Counted from the stretch's first letter, positions 22,077 through 35,717 are shown. The stretch is DNA of 64,000 nt from Allodiplogaster sudhausi (GCA_945643635.1 CALZFC010000319.1:67001-131000); one strand, 5' to 3'. Translations and numbers: made by a program. Notes: a model not told the origin generated them from the letters alone.

Positions 22077-22136
22077 TATCGCCGTTTCAAAGAATAAAAT
22101 AAAAGGATTTAAAATGACTATCATTAAAGAACTTAC

Positions 22137-24656
22137 GCAGAGGCAGCTTCTCCGAGAACCCTTTCTCCAGCTCGAGAAGCTGCGCCTTGAGCTCGTCCTC
22201 TGGCCCGACCGGTTCGTCTGTAATGAAACAAATTACATCTGTTCTCCACATCTTTATTTGTCTCACAATATTAAATGTATCACCTGAAACTGCCACTGTC
22301 GACGGCTTCTTCTTGGGAATATGTGCGGCTGGTTCGTCCGCTCTCCTCTTTCGTTCCTCACGAACTGGAGTCGTTGCTCCAGCCGCTGGTTCGTCCATGG
22401 CTTCAGCTTCTATTTCCTTGTACGCGGATGGAGGAAGCTTGACCTTCTTGATCCTAAATTTAAATGTATATAAATGGCAGTTGAAAATATGCACACAATG
22501 TAATGCACCTTTCCGTAATCTGCACCCGTGAGATACAGTTTTTTTTTAAAATCTACCTGCTGCACTTTTCTCATCTCATTCTCAATAGCTAATAATGGAA
22601 AGCTGTCTTGACTCAGATGTGTTTCCTGTCTCTTCTCTCTTAACTTATGCATTCTACCCTCCTTTATTTGATAATGTTGTGACAGCTTAGTAATCACATA
22701 ATCATTAGAGTGAAGTGGAAAAAAAGCACATACTGGATGTTAATCCGCTGAAGCATTTCTTCGATTTTCCTCTCCGAGTCGGGAAAATTTTTCTCGTCCT
22801 CTTTCGCCAGGTTCAGCAGCTGCATGTAAACCGTGAGGGCGCCCGGCCTGCGAAGTGAAAACATTGGATTCATCAAAATCAACGAGGCTTACTAACGCTT
22901 TGTTCAACACATAAGTCTGGACTTGAGTTGAACGGGAATGGCTGCACAACCGAGCCAGCTCCTGCGTCGCTCCTTCACCTCGCAGGATTTCCATGCGGTT
23001 CTTGTAGTCCATCTGGCCAATTCCTCTGCGATACTAAAAAAAACCTTACAGCTCTCAGTATTCTGATTACGCCTTTTCAGCTTGGGCCGACCAGTTAATT
23101 CTAATTGCGTGAAAGTGAAAAAATATATAACACTTTAGCGAATTCGCCTAAACTCTTATTTCGCACCTCATTGCAATGCAGCGGAGTGTCGTCGAAGCCC
23201 ATCATAACGAGGAACTTGGCGATGTGCTTGAAGACAGTGGCTCGGTTAATCGCGGTGCCCTGGAACAACATTTTTACCATTGTATTTCTTTCTTAACTCT
23301 TATCTATCTATCTCTTCATGTTGTGTTGTTTCACATCAAAGGATATCTAACTCGGAAAGTGATGTAGAAAATGTCCGGTTCGCGGAACTTCTTTTTCTTC
23401 TTCTCCTGGAGCAGCTGAGTGCAGCGCCTTAAAATCACAAAACTGCTACAGTCGTACATTTGAAAGGCTAACTACTTTTCATCACTAGTATTTATTTAGT
23501 AATCACTAACATTTCTCGCAGACATGCGAATGTTTCCATTCGCTTCTTGAGCGTCGTGTCGATGTTGTACAGCGACGCCATCCGTCCGGTCTCCTTACTC
23601 AACGACGCGAGCGACTGCACCTTGGGGTCGTGGAATGTCGCGTACTGAAATGGAGGAGTGTAATTATGTAACTGTTTAAGTATCTTTTCTTCCCCGTATT
23701 CCCATCACCTCCGTAAAAGAAATGTCTAACGTAGTGCGCGTCATCGCCCGGTGAAACTCGTCGCATCTCGCCTGGAGTTGGCCAGATGTCGAGCTTAGTC
23801 GTCTTGTAGGCCTGCTCGAACCTCTGGCCATTCGTGACGATCGAATACGCCATGGTAGCGCTAGAATTATGTTGTAAAATTTTCAATATATAATAGTATT
23901 TTGAAAAAAACATAAAGAGACAAAATTTTCAACTAGGTCCGAACCCGAGGCAGAACGTGAAGGCCTCAGGCGTGACCGAGCCATCGCGCTTTGCGTTGTC
24001 CATGATGTTGGACATGGTAACGGCAATTTCGGGCAGCGACACCATCCGGCGAAGAAGGTAGTATGGAGCGCCGGACTATTAGAGTCAATCACAGTTAAAG
24101 AGTTTCCTTACTTTGTTACATTTTCGAGTTTCCCTACTGTTTCTTCAATCATACCTCCATATTCTTCGGTGTGTTGCGTGCCCGCTTCTTCTCGAGGCTC
24201 AAGTTGTTGCGCAGTTTCGCCTTGAAGTCCTCAAGGGCACGGTGCCTTGTTCCTTGCAGAATTGCTGCAATATGAACATACAGTAGAACTAGGTGAGATA
24301 TTACATTTTTAGAGTTGAACAGACCTGAACCCTTGAATTCGATGAATTTCAGGAGGGAAAGCATTCCCTTGGCCAGCGACATAAGAGTCTCACAGCCGGC
24401 ACCACAATCAGCGAGGCGCTCCATTAGTTCGTTGCAAACCGCTGCGCCGAAGAGGACGTCGTCAATCGTCACTTCCCCCCCGGCTCTAAACCAGCATAAA
24501 CACAATTTTTATGCACATGTTCTACATAGTCGTAGACAGCAAAATGCAAAATTAGCATTGACTCCGTTTCTTTCAATCAAGTGATCCATTCTCTTAAAAC
24601 CTGACAGTCCATTCTCTACCCTTCCTTTCCTTTGTGCGTTCGCCTAACACACACTT

Positions 24657-24702
<46 letters not shown>

Positions 24703-26314
24703 TCTCTTCCTACCTCTGCCCCGAACGCATGATGCACGGAAGCACCCTTTCGGGGTAGTTGATCAGCTGACCGCTCTTGCGTGTCGTGGAAGGCCCGGGG
24801 GTCTCCTTTTCCTCCTCGGTTCTCTTTTGACCGACTCGAACGACTCCCACGCTCTGGAAGAAGCGAATGCTCAATTATTATTTTTTTTCTTTCTCTCTCA
24901 AGCCGTCGAATTTAGTCATCAATGGCTGGTTCTCGGTGATGAGATGAAGGTGCCATCCGAGGTCTCCTTTTGCCTTAGCACGCCAGGGAGCGTTACTGCC
25001 CTCTGAAGATGAAATCAATGTCTGATTTACTGCTTTATAAACTATATTTGCGGAAATATAAGTACAGCTATTGGGACCGTTCATAGTGTATGCACAGTTC
25101 AATACTTACTCTTCTCTTCACGCGTGAACCCAGGCGGGTCATACTCGTAAGCGAACAAGAGGTCACGCCTGATGAGCCTGAATTATAGTTTTCACTACAT
25201 ATAATAGCACAAGACAATATATTTTAATAGTTATGGGCAAGAGGAAGGAATTGGTCGGTAGCGTATTACTACAGATTCTATCAAATACATTGTGCGTATG
25301 TAAATTCAAAACTTCATCGTACCGGAGGAAGATCTCGCTCAGCTTTTCGTGACAAGTTCCTTCCATGATGAGCTTCTCTTCGTCCTTCGGAACACACTCG
25401 GGATTGTGGAGCTCGCCTGCCATTCTTGTGGAGCACAATATCTGCTTAAATTTACGAGTTGTTTTCTTAAAATATTTTCCTCACTGTCGATGAAGTGACA
25501 ACTTAATTGCTTATGAAATGAACTGTACTGTACGTTTTCTTTCTAAACCTTTTTAGAGGGCTTCTTCTTCCGAGCGGGCGCCTTCGTTGTTCCTTCATCG
25601 GAAGAGCCGCTCAATTCCAAAGGGGCACTGTCCGATCCTGAACACATTTTACCCTTTTTAGAAATTGATAAGTCTCTGTTTAAATAATCTGTTTATGATC
25701 TGTGAAATCCATAACCTCTCTGTTTTTAATGCTCACCTCCATTCTCGTCACCGATTTCTGCCACCTCTTCATTTCCTTCTCCACGTTCCTCCTCTTCAGA
25801 GCCCGAAGAAGAATCTGCATCGGCCCCAGCTTTCTCGCTTTTCGACTCCTTCTCTGCGTGTCTCTGCTTGCTGATTTCAGCCTCCTTCTCCAATGCACGG
25901 CCAACAGCTTCTTTGCCGTACTTCTCCTGCTGAAGATACAAAAATATGCAGAAAATTTATATAGGTAAAAATTAAAATAAATTCGCGTCAAAATGAGATC
26001 TTTACTGAAGCAGAAGTGACTATTGTGTTTGTCTCGCTACTTACTCCCAAGAACCCAATGTGAGGGATGTTGTAGAGCTTGATGAGTGAGCGGAGTGCAT
26101 CCGCGTACTCCAGCACTTCCTCGGAGGCCGGGGGTTTCAGCTTGCTGAAGTCCACAACACAGGGTGCCAGCGAGAAGATTCGAGCTTGTCCGAGTGCCAG
26201 CACGCTGAGCCGCTAAAAATAGATGACCCTCACATTTAGATGCGCGCTAATTACTTAGTCATCAATCAAGACGTGCAAATACGCAAAATTTTGGCGGAAA
26301 GAAAGTGGAATTAC

Positions 26315-26345
<31 letters not shown>

Positions 26346-26955
26346 AGGGAAAGAGAAAAGTAAAAACATAAATTTGCAACCCTCTATCTCAATCCTTCTC
26401 GCTCTCTCTGTGTGCAATTATCGCTTCTCTCTCAATGTTTTCATTCCCTTAACATCATGTAGTTGATACCTGTTCTGATTTCAGCGACTTGTGCGGCGAG
26501 TTCTCGGAAGTGACGTGAGCGGGGAATCTGCTGAACTTTCGCCTGCATAGAATGCAGTACCCCTCTTTGCACGCGTCCTTGCTCGGACGTTGCTCCTCCA
26601 ACATGCCTGTAAAATGGCTCTCTAATTGGATGTCGGAAAGCCTCTGAGGAAAACAAACAAAGGAAAAGACAGAACCTCTGATGTTAAGCTGCAGATTTGG
26701 AGGCAGGTGCTCAGCAGGAATCGAATTGAAGGCGGCATGCACCTTGTCCGGAGCCATCTTCTTGGCCATTCGCACCCCAAGAGTCACAATCTCTTCTTCT
26801 GCCTTGTCTGGCTCACGGCCACTTTCCGGCTTCTTCTTACTCGTCTTGATCGTTCTCTTCCTCGTCTCGACTGGTCGTACACTGCGATCAGGGTCATCGT
26901 CCGAATCTTCGGCCACGCCGGGCTCACGGCCTCTTTCCGGGTCCTTCTCACTCAT
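22137..26955 (-). CDS. Large multi-exon protein gene, function not recognised, 3' end missing
   Basis: About 20 exons, most with GT-AG borders and matching phase. From ATG at 26955: to 26676, 26606-26470, 26212-26045, 25929-25737, 25637-25549, 25441-25323, 25177-25110, about 25002, 24853-24746, 24485-24325, 24264-24155, then near 24075, 23865, 23645, 23425, 23262, 23025, 22850, 22650, 22453-22284 and 22217-22137. The N-terminus is acidic/basic (SEKDPERGREP, KTSKKKPESG). Exon 2 has EGYCILCRRKFSRF then H..H, resembling a small C2H2-like finger of the DBF4 kind. Exons 4-5 are highly charged (SGSEEEERGEGNEE; KAPARKKKPSKK). Later exons look globular (LGWHLHLITENQPL; DDVLFGAAVCNELMERLADC; LLRRMVSLPEIAVTMSNIM). 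The charge pattern suggests a nuclear protein. Exon 8 lacks a GT donor, and a later junction does not join in phase, so the model needs transcript data. Confidence 0.75.
26220..26465. repeat. Intron with GA and TC microsatellites
   Basis: The intron between exons 2 and 3 of the minus-strand gene contains a (GA) tract at 26310-26345 and TC-rich sequence at 26385-26440. Confidence 0.7.
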
Positions 26956-27659
26956 CTGGATGCTTCTCCTTAAAAGTAACTAAATTAAGCAAACCTATGC
27001 GAACATCGCATTTGAAATCCGCACGCATTCGCGAAAAAACGAAACTGCATGGCGATTAAAAAGGCATACAACATCTCAACGCGATAACGAAACTAGTCAA
27101 AGAACATGTAAGAAAATCGGACGATACATGGATATGTGAAAAATTGGGTGAAGCAAAGAGACGGACAGGGCAGACCCTGCGGAGAAATGAAAAATGAAAG
27201 GAAATTGAGACCAATAAGTGAGGAGAGCGAGAGAAGAAAGGTCATATTTAAAATACCGGGAAAATTTAACACATGCAATAAGTCGACTGTTGCGGAATCT
27301 TATCACCCAATGGCAATGTTTGCCGCAGTTCAACGAAGCTAAAATAGCGCCGTACACTGAAGATAAAGAATGGAATCATTGTTAAAAAGAAATTACACGT
27401 TTAATGATATTTTAAATAATTTTAAAGGATTCTTCTTGAACCAATATAATTAAAATTCAAGAAGAAAAATAGAAATTTGAAAGATTGGATCGATACAAAA
27501 GATTATAAGTCGATGCAGATCCCCGTTCGGAAATGTCTGAAAGAAGGTCTTTTGGAACACAGGGGCAGACAGAGAAAGCGACAGGCAGACAGAAAGACAC
27601 AAATAGAGATAAAGAGAATGCCAGCGAGCGAGAGAACGAAAGAGAGGACAACCAGATCT
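26956..27659. other. Region 5' of the minus-strand gene, no gene seen
   Basis: It must contain the promoter of the minus-strand gene, but no clear core motif stands out. The open frames here are short and lysine/arginine-rich on the plus strand. Confidence 0.5.
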
Positions 27660-27811
27660 GAGAGAAGAGTCACATGGGCAAATTACTTGTCAAAAAGATT
27701 GTCGTTTGTTGGCTTATATTGAGATTTTGGCGCATAGATATCCTTGCCATACATAACAGGTTACGAAAAAACCGCGACGCTCGTAAGCGTGAATGGATGG
27801 AGAGAGAGCGC

Positions 27812-27854
<43 letters not shown>

Positions 27855-28442
27855 GGCACACATTCAGACGGTGGTGATAGCAAGCAGTAGAATCGAGAAA
27901 TAAAACTATCAAGCTCTTAGTCTGCGATTTGATTTGATTTATTTACGTGCTGCTGCCACGTGTTAATGAATGAAGGTATGTGTATGAGTGATAAAGCAAT
28001 GCATGATATGGTATACATGAGAAGATACAGTACAGTATATATGAGCATCATACAGTATATATGGGCTGTTGTAATAGGGTCGCAGGAGAGGGAGGAGGGA
28101 GATGAGTGCTTGGCCAAGCTGTTGAATGCTTTCGCGGATCTGATGAAAAACGAATGGTTACGAACGGAGGAGCGAGTGGACGGGTAAGCAAGGAGGAAGG
28201 AAAGGCCGCGAGTACGTGAGTTACGAAAATGGAAATAATGGGGAACGCGATCAGAGATGCGCCTGTGGCCTTGTCGCCAAGGGTTAGGCACACCTTCGCC
28301 GTACCGACCTTCCAGCCAGGGGAACATACATCCTCGCCTGCCAATTCTTGGCTCATCGAATGTAGGATTGCGCTGAAAAGGGTAGGGAATAACGCCAAAC
28401 TTTGGCGCGGAAATGCCAAAGTTTTTTTGGAGAGAGATAGAA

Positions 28443-28473
<31 letters not shown>

Positions 28474-28746
28474 GGGGAGAGAGAGGGGGAGAGAGAGGGG
28501 AAGAGAAGGTCGGGGAAAACAAGAGTTGGTGGGAGGGAACAATTATACATCCTCGGATGCCAGTTTTTGGCTCATCGAATGTAGAATTGCGGGAAAAGGG
28601 GAATGAGAATAACGCCAAACTCATTTAACAGACATAATCCTCAGGCCACCAATTCGGAACCTTCACACCATGAGAGATTGGCGGTGCGAGAGAAAGAGAG
28701 AGACAGAGAGACAGGCAGGCAGCACAGAAGAAAGAGAATGCGAAGG
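27660..28746 (+). repeat. Diverged relatives of the 1.95 kb repeat unit
   Basis: Pieces resemble the array unit in the same order: TTGGCGCATAGATATCCTTG (27728) versus TTGGCGCATCGATATAATTG (30236), the GACGCTCG..GTGAATGGAT box, and the GGTGATAGCAAGCA box. At 28245-28330 there is a decayed copy of the WLEGRYGE part of the repeated coding-like segment. At 28600-28740 there is a near-identical copy of the CAGACATAATCCTCAGGCCA segment. 27900-28240 looks unique. Confidence 0.7.
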
Positions 28747-29063
28747 AAGGGCGGACAGGAAGAGCGGATGGTAGGGAGAGCGCGAGCAGCACCAACATAT
28801 TTACAAAAGAGCAGAAAATGCACATCAAAATTAGGTAAAGAATGATAAATTTCGTTTCAGGAAACCCCATCCTTCAAAAAAAAATCCAAATTACTTACAA
28901 AGATAATCATGGAGGCAAGCATAGAGAGCTAGAGAGAGAAAGAGAGGGTAAAAGAGAGGGAGGGATTTAGCGAGAGAGAGTGGAAAAGAGGAAGAGAGAG
29001 ACGTGGGAGAGAACATACATTCTCGCCTGCCAGTTTTTGGCCCTTCGAATGTAGAATTGCGGG

Positions 29064-29134
29064 AAAAAGGGTAGAGAATAACGCCAAACTTTGGCGCGAA
29101 GATGCCAATGTTGGTGTTATTCTCTACCCTTTTT
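29064..29134. repeat. Hairpin module in repeat unit 1
   Basis: 24 bp arms (AAAAAGGGTAGAGAATAACG then CCAA) at 29064-29087 and 29111-29134, with one G-T type mismatch, around a loop with TTTGGCGCGAA. Equivalent copies start at about 31014, 32965, 34916 and 36865. In the last (36865-36888 and 36912-36935) the arms are perfect. Confidence 0.85.
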
Positions 29135-29636
29135 GCTGCAGCTTAATATTTGAAGCGCCAAGAATGAGCACTTCTGCTCCAAGAGGGAGATAGAGAGAGA
29201 GAGAGAGAATTAGAGAGAGAGAGAGAGGAAGAGAGAGAGAGAGATATGAAGAGAGAGAGAGGGAGAGAGAGAAGGAGAGAGAGAGGGAGAGAGAGAAAGA
29301 GAGAAAGAGAGAGAGAGGGGGGGAGAGAGAGAGAGAGAGAGGGAGAGAGAGAGGGGGAGAGAGAGGGGGAGAGAGAGGGGAAGAGAAGGTCGGGGAAAAC
29401 AAGAGTTGGTGGGAGGGAACAAATATACATCCTCGCCTGCCAGTTTTTGGCTCATCGAATGAAGAATTGCGGGAAAAGGGGAATGAGAATAACGCCAAAC
29501 TCATTTAACAGACATAATCCTCAGGCCACCAATTCGGAACCTTCACACCATGAGAGATTGGCGGTGCGAGAGAAAGAGAGAGACAGAGAGACAGGCAGGC
29601 AGCGCAGAAGAAAGAGAATGCGAGAGAGAGCGTGGA

Positions 29637-29679
<43 letters not shown>

Positions 29680-29865
29680 AACACACACACACAGACGATG
29701 GTGATAGCAAGCACTTTCAAGGAACACAACTACCAAGCTTCTCATCTTAGGGTACTGAACTTGATCTGGACGGATAAAAAAAAATTTTGGAACACTGGAA
29801 AATACTGTCACAAATCAATAATTCTGTTCAAATTCATTTCATAATAATAAAGGACTTGAAATACT

Positions 29866-30081
29866 TCAGGTGACGAGGCGCATTCCAGTGGAAGGCAACT
29901 TGGAGATGGACTCAGGGATCCACTTGTGATAGAAATTTGGGCCGGCATTCTCGGGCAAAATAAAAAAAAAATTCAAGTGGCGGCGCCAGAGGTGTTCACG
30001 GTAGAAGGAGTGCATGTCCGAGTGAGCGAAGACCTCCCGAAAGTCGGGAACCCACCACTTGTCGCCAAGGGCTAGGTACAC
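29866..30081 (-). pseudogene. Repeated exon-like segment, copy 1
   Basis: The minus strand reads WLEGRYGEPVYLALGDKWW, VPDFREVFAHSDMHSFYREH, LNFFFILPENAGPNFYHKW, IPESISKLPSTGMRLVT and then a stop. Amino-acid composition and lack of low complexity make it look like a real terminal exon. An AG acceptor (CAAGTAG) lies just upstream of the frame. I do not recognise the family. It is most likely a gene fragment carried along by the tandem array. Confidence 0.4.
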
Positions 30082-31586
30082 CGGCTCGCCGTACCGACCT
30101 TCCAGCCATTCTACTCTTCGAGATCGCGGCTCTACTTGAGCAGCTTCAGTCTGGCCGTCTATGGCCCATAGGCAGCAGCTCCGAAAAGAACGACGACTGG
30201 GCTAGGACACCAATACACTTTCAATTCTCAGATCTTGGCGCATCGATATAATTGCTATAACAGATCATGAAAAAAGCGGGACGCTCGGAAGTGTGAATGG
30301 ATAGAGAGAGAGAGAGAAGAGGGAGAGAGAGAGAAAAGTTTTGGATGAGAGGAGGCAAAAGGCAAACGACGCAGGACGAGAGAATTAAAAAGTGGAGTAG
30401 AGGGAAAGTAAGCAAGTGATTTAGTTGTTAGTCTAACTATATATCATACTTAAATTAACAAAAAAGCAAGTAAAATTCAAGAGATTGAAGGCGGCAGAGA
30501 AAGAATCTTCGCGCACAGATCTATTTGCCACGAAAAGTAACTGGAGGTGAACTGCCACTGCGAAGGCAAGCCATGACAATTAGACCATCATTATCGACGA
30601 AAATGGCGACAAAAATATAAGGGCATCATACTCACACGATCAATATCAATCGAACTACATATCTGTCAAAAAAAAAGTGGAAACAGAGAAAAACGTGAAG
30701 AAGGGCGGACAGGAAGAGCGGATGGTAGGGAGAGCGCGAGCAGCACCAACATATTTACAAAAGAGCAGAAAATGCACATCAAAATAAGCTAAAGAATGAT
30801 AAATTTCGTTTCAGGAAACCCCATCCTTCAAAAAAAAATCCAAATTACAAAGATAATTATGGAGGCAAGCATAGAGAGCTAGAGAGAGAAAGAGAGGGTA
30901 AAAGAGAGGGAGGGATTTAGCGAGAGAGAGTGGAAAAGAGGAAGAGAGAGACGTGGGAGAGAACATACATTCTCGCCTGCCAGTTTTTGGCCCTTCGAAT
31001 GTAGAATTGCGGGAAAAAGGGTAGAGAATAACGCCAAACTTTGGCGCGAAGATGCCAATGTTGGTGTTATTCTCTACCCTTTTTGCTGCAGCTTAATATT
31101 TGAAGCGCCAAGAATGAGCACTTCTGCTCCAAGAGGGAGATAGAGAGAGAGAGAGAGAATTAGAGAGAGAGAGAGAGGAAGAGAGAGAGAGAGATATGAA
31201 GAGAGAGAGAGGGAGAGAGAGAAGGAGAGAGAGAGGGAGAGAGAGAAAGAGAGAAAGAGAGAGAGAGGGGGGGAGAGAGAGAGAGAGAGAGGGAGAGAGA
31301 GAGGGGGAGAGAGAGGGGGAGAGAGAGGGGAAGAGAAGGTCGGGGAAAACAAGAGTTGGTGGGAGGGAACAAATATACATCCTCGCCTGCCAGTTTTTGG
31401 CTCATCGAATGTAGAATTGCGGGAAAAGGGGAATGAGAATAACGCCAAACTCATTTAACAGACATAATCCTCAGGCCACCAATTCGGAACCTTCACACCA
31501 TGAGAGATTGGCGGTGCGAGAGAAAGAGAGAGACAGAGAGACAGGCAGGCAGCGCAGAAGAAAGAGAATGCGAGAGAGAGCGTGGA

Positions 31587-31631
<45 letters not shown>

Positions 31632-31817
31632 AACACACACACACAGACGATGGTGATAGCAAGCACTTTCAAGGAACACAACTACCAAGCTTCTCATCTT
31701 AGGGTACTGAACTTGATCTGGACGGATAAAAAAAAATTTTGGAACACTGGAAAATACTGTCACAAATCAATAATTCTGTTCAAATTCATTTCATAATAAT
31801 AAAGGACTTGAAATACT

Positions 31818-32033
31818 TCAGGTGACGAGGCGCATTCCAGTGGAAGGCAACTTGGAGATGGACTCAGGGATCCACTTGTGATAGAAATTTGGGCCGGCAT
31901 TCTCGGGCAAAATAAAAAAAAAATTCAAGTGGTGGCGCCAGAGGTGTTCACGGTAGAAGGAGTGCATGTCCGAGTGAGCGAAGACCTCCCGAAAGTCGGG
32001 AACCCACCACTTGTCGCCAAGGGCTAGGTACAC
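31818..32033 (-). pseudogene. Repeated exon-like segment, copy 2
   Basis: Identical in translation to copy 1 except Arg to His in the LWRRHLNF motif. Open through to the same stop. Confidence 0.4.
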
Positions 32034-33537
32034 CGGCTCGCCGTACCGACCTTCCAGCCATTCTACTCTTCGAGATCGCGGCTCTACTTGAGCAGCTTCA
32101 GTCTGGCCGTCTATGGCCCATAGGCAGCAGCTCCGAAAAGAACGACGACTGGGCTAGGACACCAATACACTTTCAATTCTCAGATCTTGGCGCATCGATA
32201 TAATTGCTATAACAGATCATGAAAAAAGCGGGACGCTCGGAAGTGTGAATGGATAGAGAGAGAGAGAGAAGAGGGAGAGAGAGAGAAAAGTTTTGGATGA
32301 GAGGAGGCAAAAGGCAAACGACGCAGGACGAGAGAATTAAAAAGTGGAGTAGAGGGAAAGTAAGCAAGTGATTTAGTTGTTAGTCTAACTATATATCATA
32401 CTTAAATTAACAAAAAAGCAAGTAAAATTCAAGAGATTGAAGGCGGCAGAGAAAGAATCTTCGCGCACAGATCTATTTGCCACGAAAAATAACTGGAGGT
32501 GAACTGCCACTGCGAAGGCAAGCCATGACAATTAGACCATCATTATCGACGAAAATGGCGACAAAAATATAAGGGCATCATACTCACACGATCAATATCA
32601 ATCGAACTACATATCTGTCAAAAAAAAAGTGGAAACAGAGAAAAACGTGAAGAAGGGCGGACAGGAAGAGCGGATGGTAGGGAGAGCGCGAGCAGCACCA
32701 ACATATTTACAAAAGAGCAGAAAATGCACATCAAAATAAGCTAAAGAATGATAAATTTCGTTTCAGGAAACCCCATCCTTCAAAAAAAATCCAAATTACA
32801 AAGATAATTATGGAGGCAAGCATAGAGAGCTAGAGAGAGAAAGAGAGGGTAAAAGAGAGGGAGGGATTTAGCGAGAGAGAGTGGAAAAGAGGAAGAGAGA
32901 GACGTGGGAGAGAACATACATTCTCGCCTGCCAGTTTTTGGCCCTTCGAATGTAGAATTGCGGGAAAAAGGGTAGAGAATAACGCCAAACTTTGGCGCGA
33001 AGATGCCAATGTTGGTGTTATTCTCTACCCTTTTTGCTGCAGCTTAATATTTGAAGCGCCAAGAATGAGCACTTCTGCTCCAAGAGGGAGATAGAGAGAG
33101 AGAGAGAGAATTAGAGAGAGAGAGAGAGGAAGAGAGAGAGAGAGATATGAAGAGAGAGAGAGGGAGAGAGAGAAGGAGAGAGAGAGGGAGAGAGAGAAAG
33201 AGAGAAAGAGAGAGAGAGGGGGGGAGAGAGAGAGAGAGAGAGGGAGAGAGAGAGGGGGAGAGAGAGGGGGAGAGAGAGGGGAAGAGAAGGTCGGGGAAAA
33301 CAAGAGTTGGTGGGAGGGAACAAATATACATCCTCGCCTGCCAGTTTTTGGCTCATCGAATGTAGAATTGCGGGAAAAGGGGAATGAGAATAACGCCAAA
33401 CTCATTTAACAGACATAATCCTCAGGCCACCAATTCGGAACCTTCACACCATGAGAGATTGGCGGTGCGAGAGAAAGAGAGAGACAGAGAGACAGGCAGG
33501 CAGCGCAGAAGAAAGAGAATGCGAGAGAGAGCGTGGA

Positions 33538-33582
<45 letters not shown>

Positions 33583-33768
33583 AACACACACACACAGACG
33601 ATGGTGATAGCAAGCACTTTCAAGGAACACAACTACCAAGCTTCTCATCTTAGGGTACTGAACTTGATCTGGACGGATAAAAAAAAATTTTGGAACACTG
33701 GAAAATACTGTCACAAATCAATAATTCTGTTCAAATTCATTTCATAATAATAAAGGACTTGAAATACT

Positions 33769-33984
33769 TCAGGTGACGAGGCGCATTCCAGTGGAAGGCA
33801 ACTTGGAGATGGACTCAGGGATCCACTTGTGATAGAAATTTGGGCCGGCATTCTCGGGCAAAATAAAAAAAAAATTCAAGTGGTGGCGCCAGAGGTGTTC
33901 ACGGTAGAAGGAGTGCATGTCCGAGTGAGCGAAGACCTCCCGAAAGTCGGGAACCCACCACTTGTCGCCAAGGGCTAGGTACAC
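33769..33984 (-). pseudogene. Repeated exon-like segment, copy 3
   Basis: Same translation as copy 2. Confidence 0.4.
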
Positions 33985-35490
33985 CGGCTCGCCGTACCGA
34001 CCTTCCAGCCATTCTACTCTTCGAGATCGCGGCTCTACTTGAGCAGCTTCAGTCTGGCCGTCTATGGCCCATAGGCAGCAGCTCCGAAAAGAACGACGAC
34101 TGGGCTAGGACACCAATACACTTTCAATTCTCAGATCTTGGCGCATCGATATAATTGCTATAACAGATCATGAAAAAAGCGGGACGCTCGGAAGTGTGAA
34201 TGGATAGAGAGAGAGAGAGAAGAGGGAGAGAGAGAGAAAAGTTTTGGATGAGAGGAGGCAAAAGGCAAACGACGCAGGACGAGAGAATTAAAAAGTGGAG
34301 TAGAGGGAAAGTAAGCAAGTGATTTAGTTGTTAGTCTAACTATATATCATACTTAAATTAACAAAAAAGCAAGTAAAATTCAAGAGATTGAAGGCGGCAG
34401 AGAAAGAATCTTCGCGCACAGATCTATTTGCCACGAAAAATAACTGGAGGTGAACTGCCACTGCGAAGGCAAGCCATGACAATTAGACCATCATTATCGA
34501 CGAAAATGGCGACAAAAATATAAGGGCATCATACTCACACGATCAATATCAATCGAACTACATATCTGTCAAAAAAAAAGTGGAAACAGAGAAAAACGTG
34601 AAGAAGGGCGGACAGGAAGAGCGGATGGTAGGGAGAGCGCGAGCAGCACCAACATATTTACAAAAGAGCAGAAAATGCACATCAAAATAAGCTAAAGAAT
34701 GATAAATTTCGTTTCAGGAAACCCCATCCTTCAAAAAAAATCCAAATTACAAAGATAATTATGGAGGCAAGCATAGAGAGCTAGAGAGAGAAAGAGAGGG
34801 TAAAAGAGAGGGAGGGATTTAGCGAGAGAGAGTGGAAAAGAGGAAGAGAGAGACGTGGGAGAGAACATACATTCTCGCCTGCCAGTTTTTGGCCCTTCGA
34901 ATGTAGAATTGCGGGAAAAAGGGTAGAGAATAACGCCAAACTTTGGCGCGAAGATGCCAATGTTGGTGTTATTCTCTACCCTTTTTGCTGCAGCTTAATA
35001 TTTGAAGCGCCAAGAATGAGCACTTCTGCTCCAAGAGGGAGATAGAGAGAGAGAGAGAGAATTAGAGAGAGAGAGAGAGGAAGAGAGAGAGAGAGATATG
35101 AAGAGAGAGAGAGGGAGAGAGAGAAGGAGAGAGAGAGGGAGAGAGAGAAAGAGAGAAAGAGAGAGAGAGGGGGGGAGAGAGAGAGAGAGAGAGGAGAGGA
35201 GAGAGAGGGGGAGAGAGAGGGGGAGAGAGAGGGGAAGAGAAGGTCGGGGAAAACAAGAGTTGGTGGGAGGGAACAAATATACATCCTCGCCTGCCAGTTT
35301 TTGGCTCATCGAATGTAGAATTGCGGGAAAAGGGGAATGAGAATAACGCCAAACTCATTTAACAGACATAATCCTCAGGCCACCAATTCGGAACCTTCAC
35401 ACCATGAGAGATTGGCGGTGCGAGAGAAAGAGAGAGACAGAGAGACAGGCAGGCAGCGCAGAAGAAAGAGAATGCGAGAGAGAGCGTGGA

Positions 35491-35534
<44 letters not shown>

Positions 35535-35717
35535 ACACACACACAGACGATGGTGATAGCAAGCACTTTCAAGGAACACAACTACCAAGCTTCTCATCTT
35601 AGGGTACTGAACTTGATCTGGACGGATAAAAAAAAATTTTGGAACACTGGAAAATACTGTCACAAATCAATAATTCTGTTCAAATTCATTTCATAATAAT
35701 AAAGGACTTGAAATACT

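Larger units (their letters stand above)
19208..22080. repeat. 5S rDNA array, right part, with an orientation switch
   Basis: Three 5S genes on the minus strand (19706-20635), a 570 bp junction with tRNA-like sequence, then two 5S genes on the plus strand (21211-21725). The spacers are of the same two kinds as at 1-2889. The array ends near 22080, inside a U2-like spacer and next to the minus-strand gene. Confidence 0.93.

Noticed and set aside
26455..26955. A single-exon reading of the first 166 aa of the minus-strand gene
   Set aside because: A GT-AG intron at 26675-26607 joins LNIRG to MLEEQ in phase, and the intervening SVFSFVCFPQ part looks like pyrimidine-rich intron.
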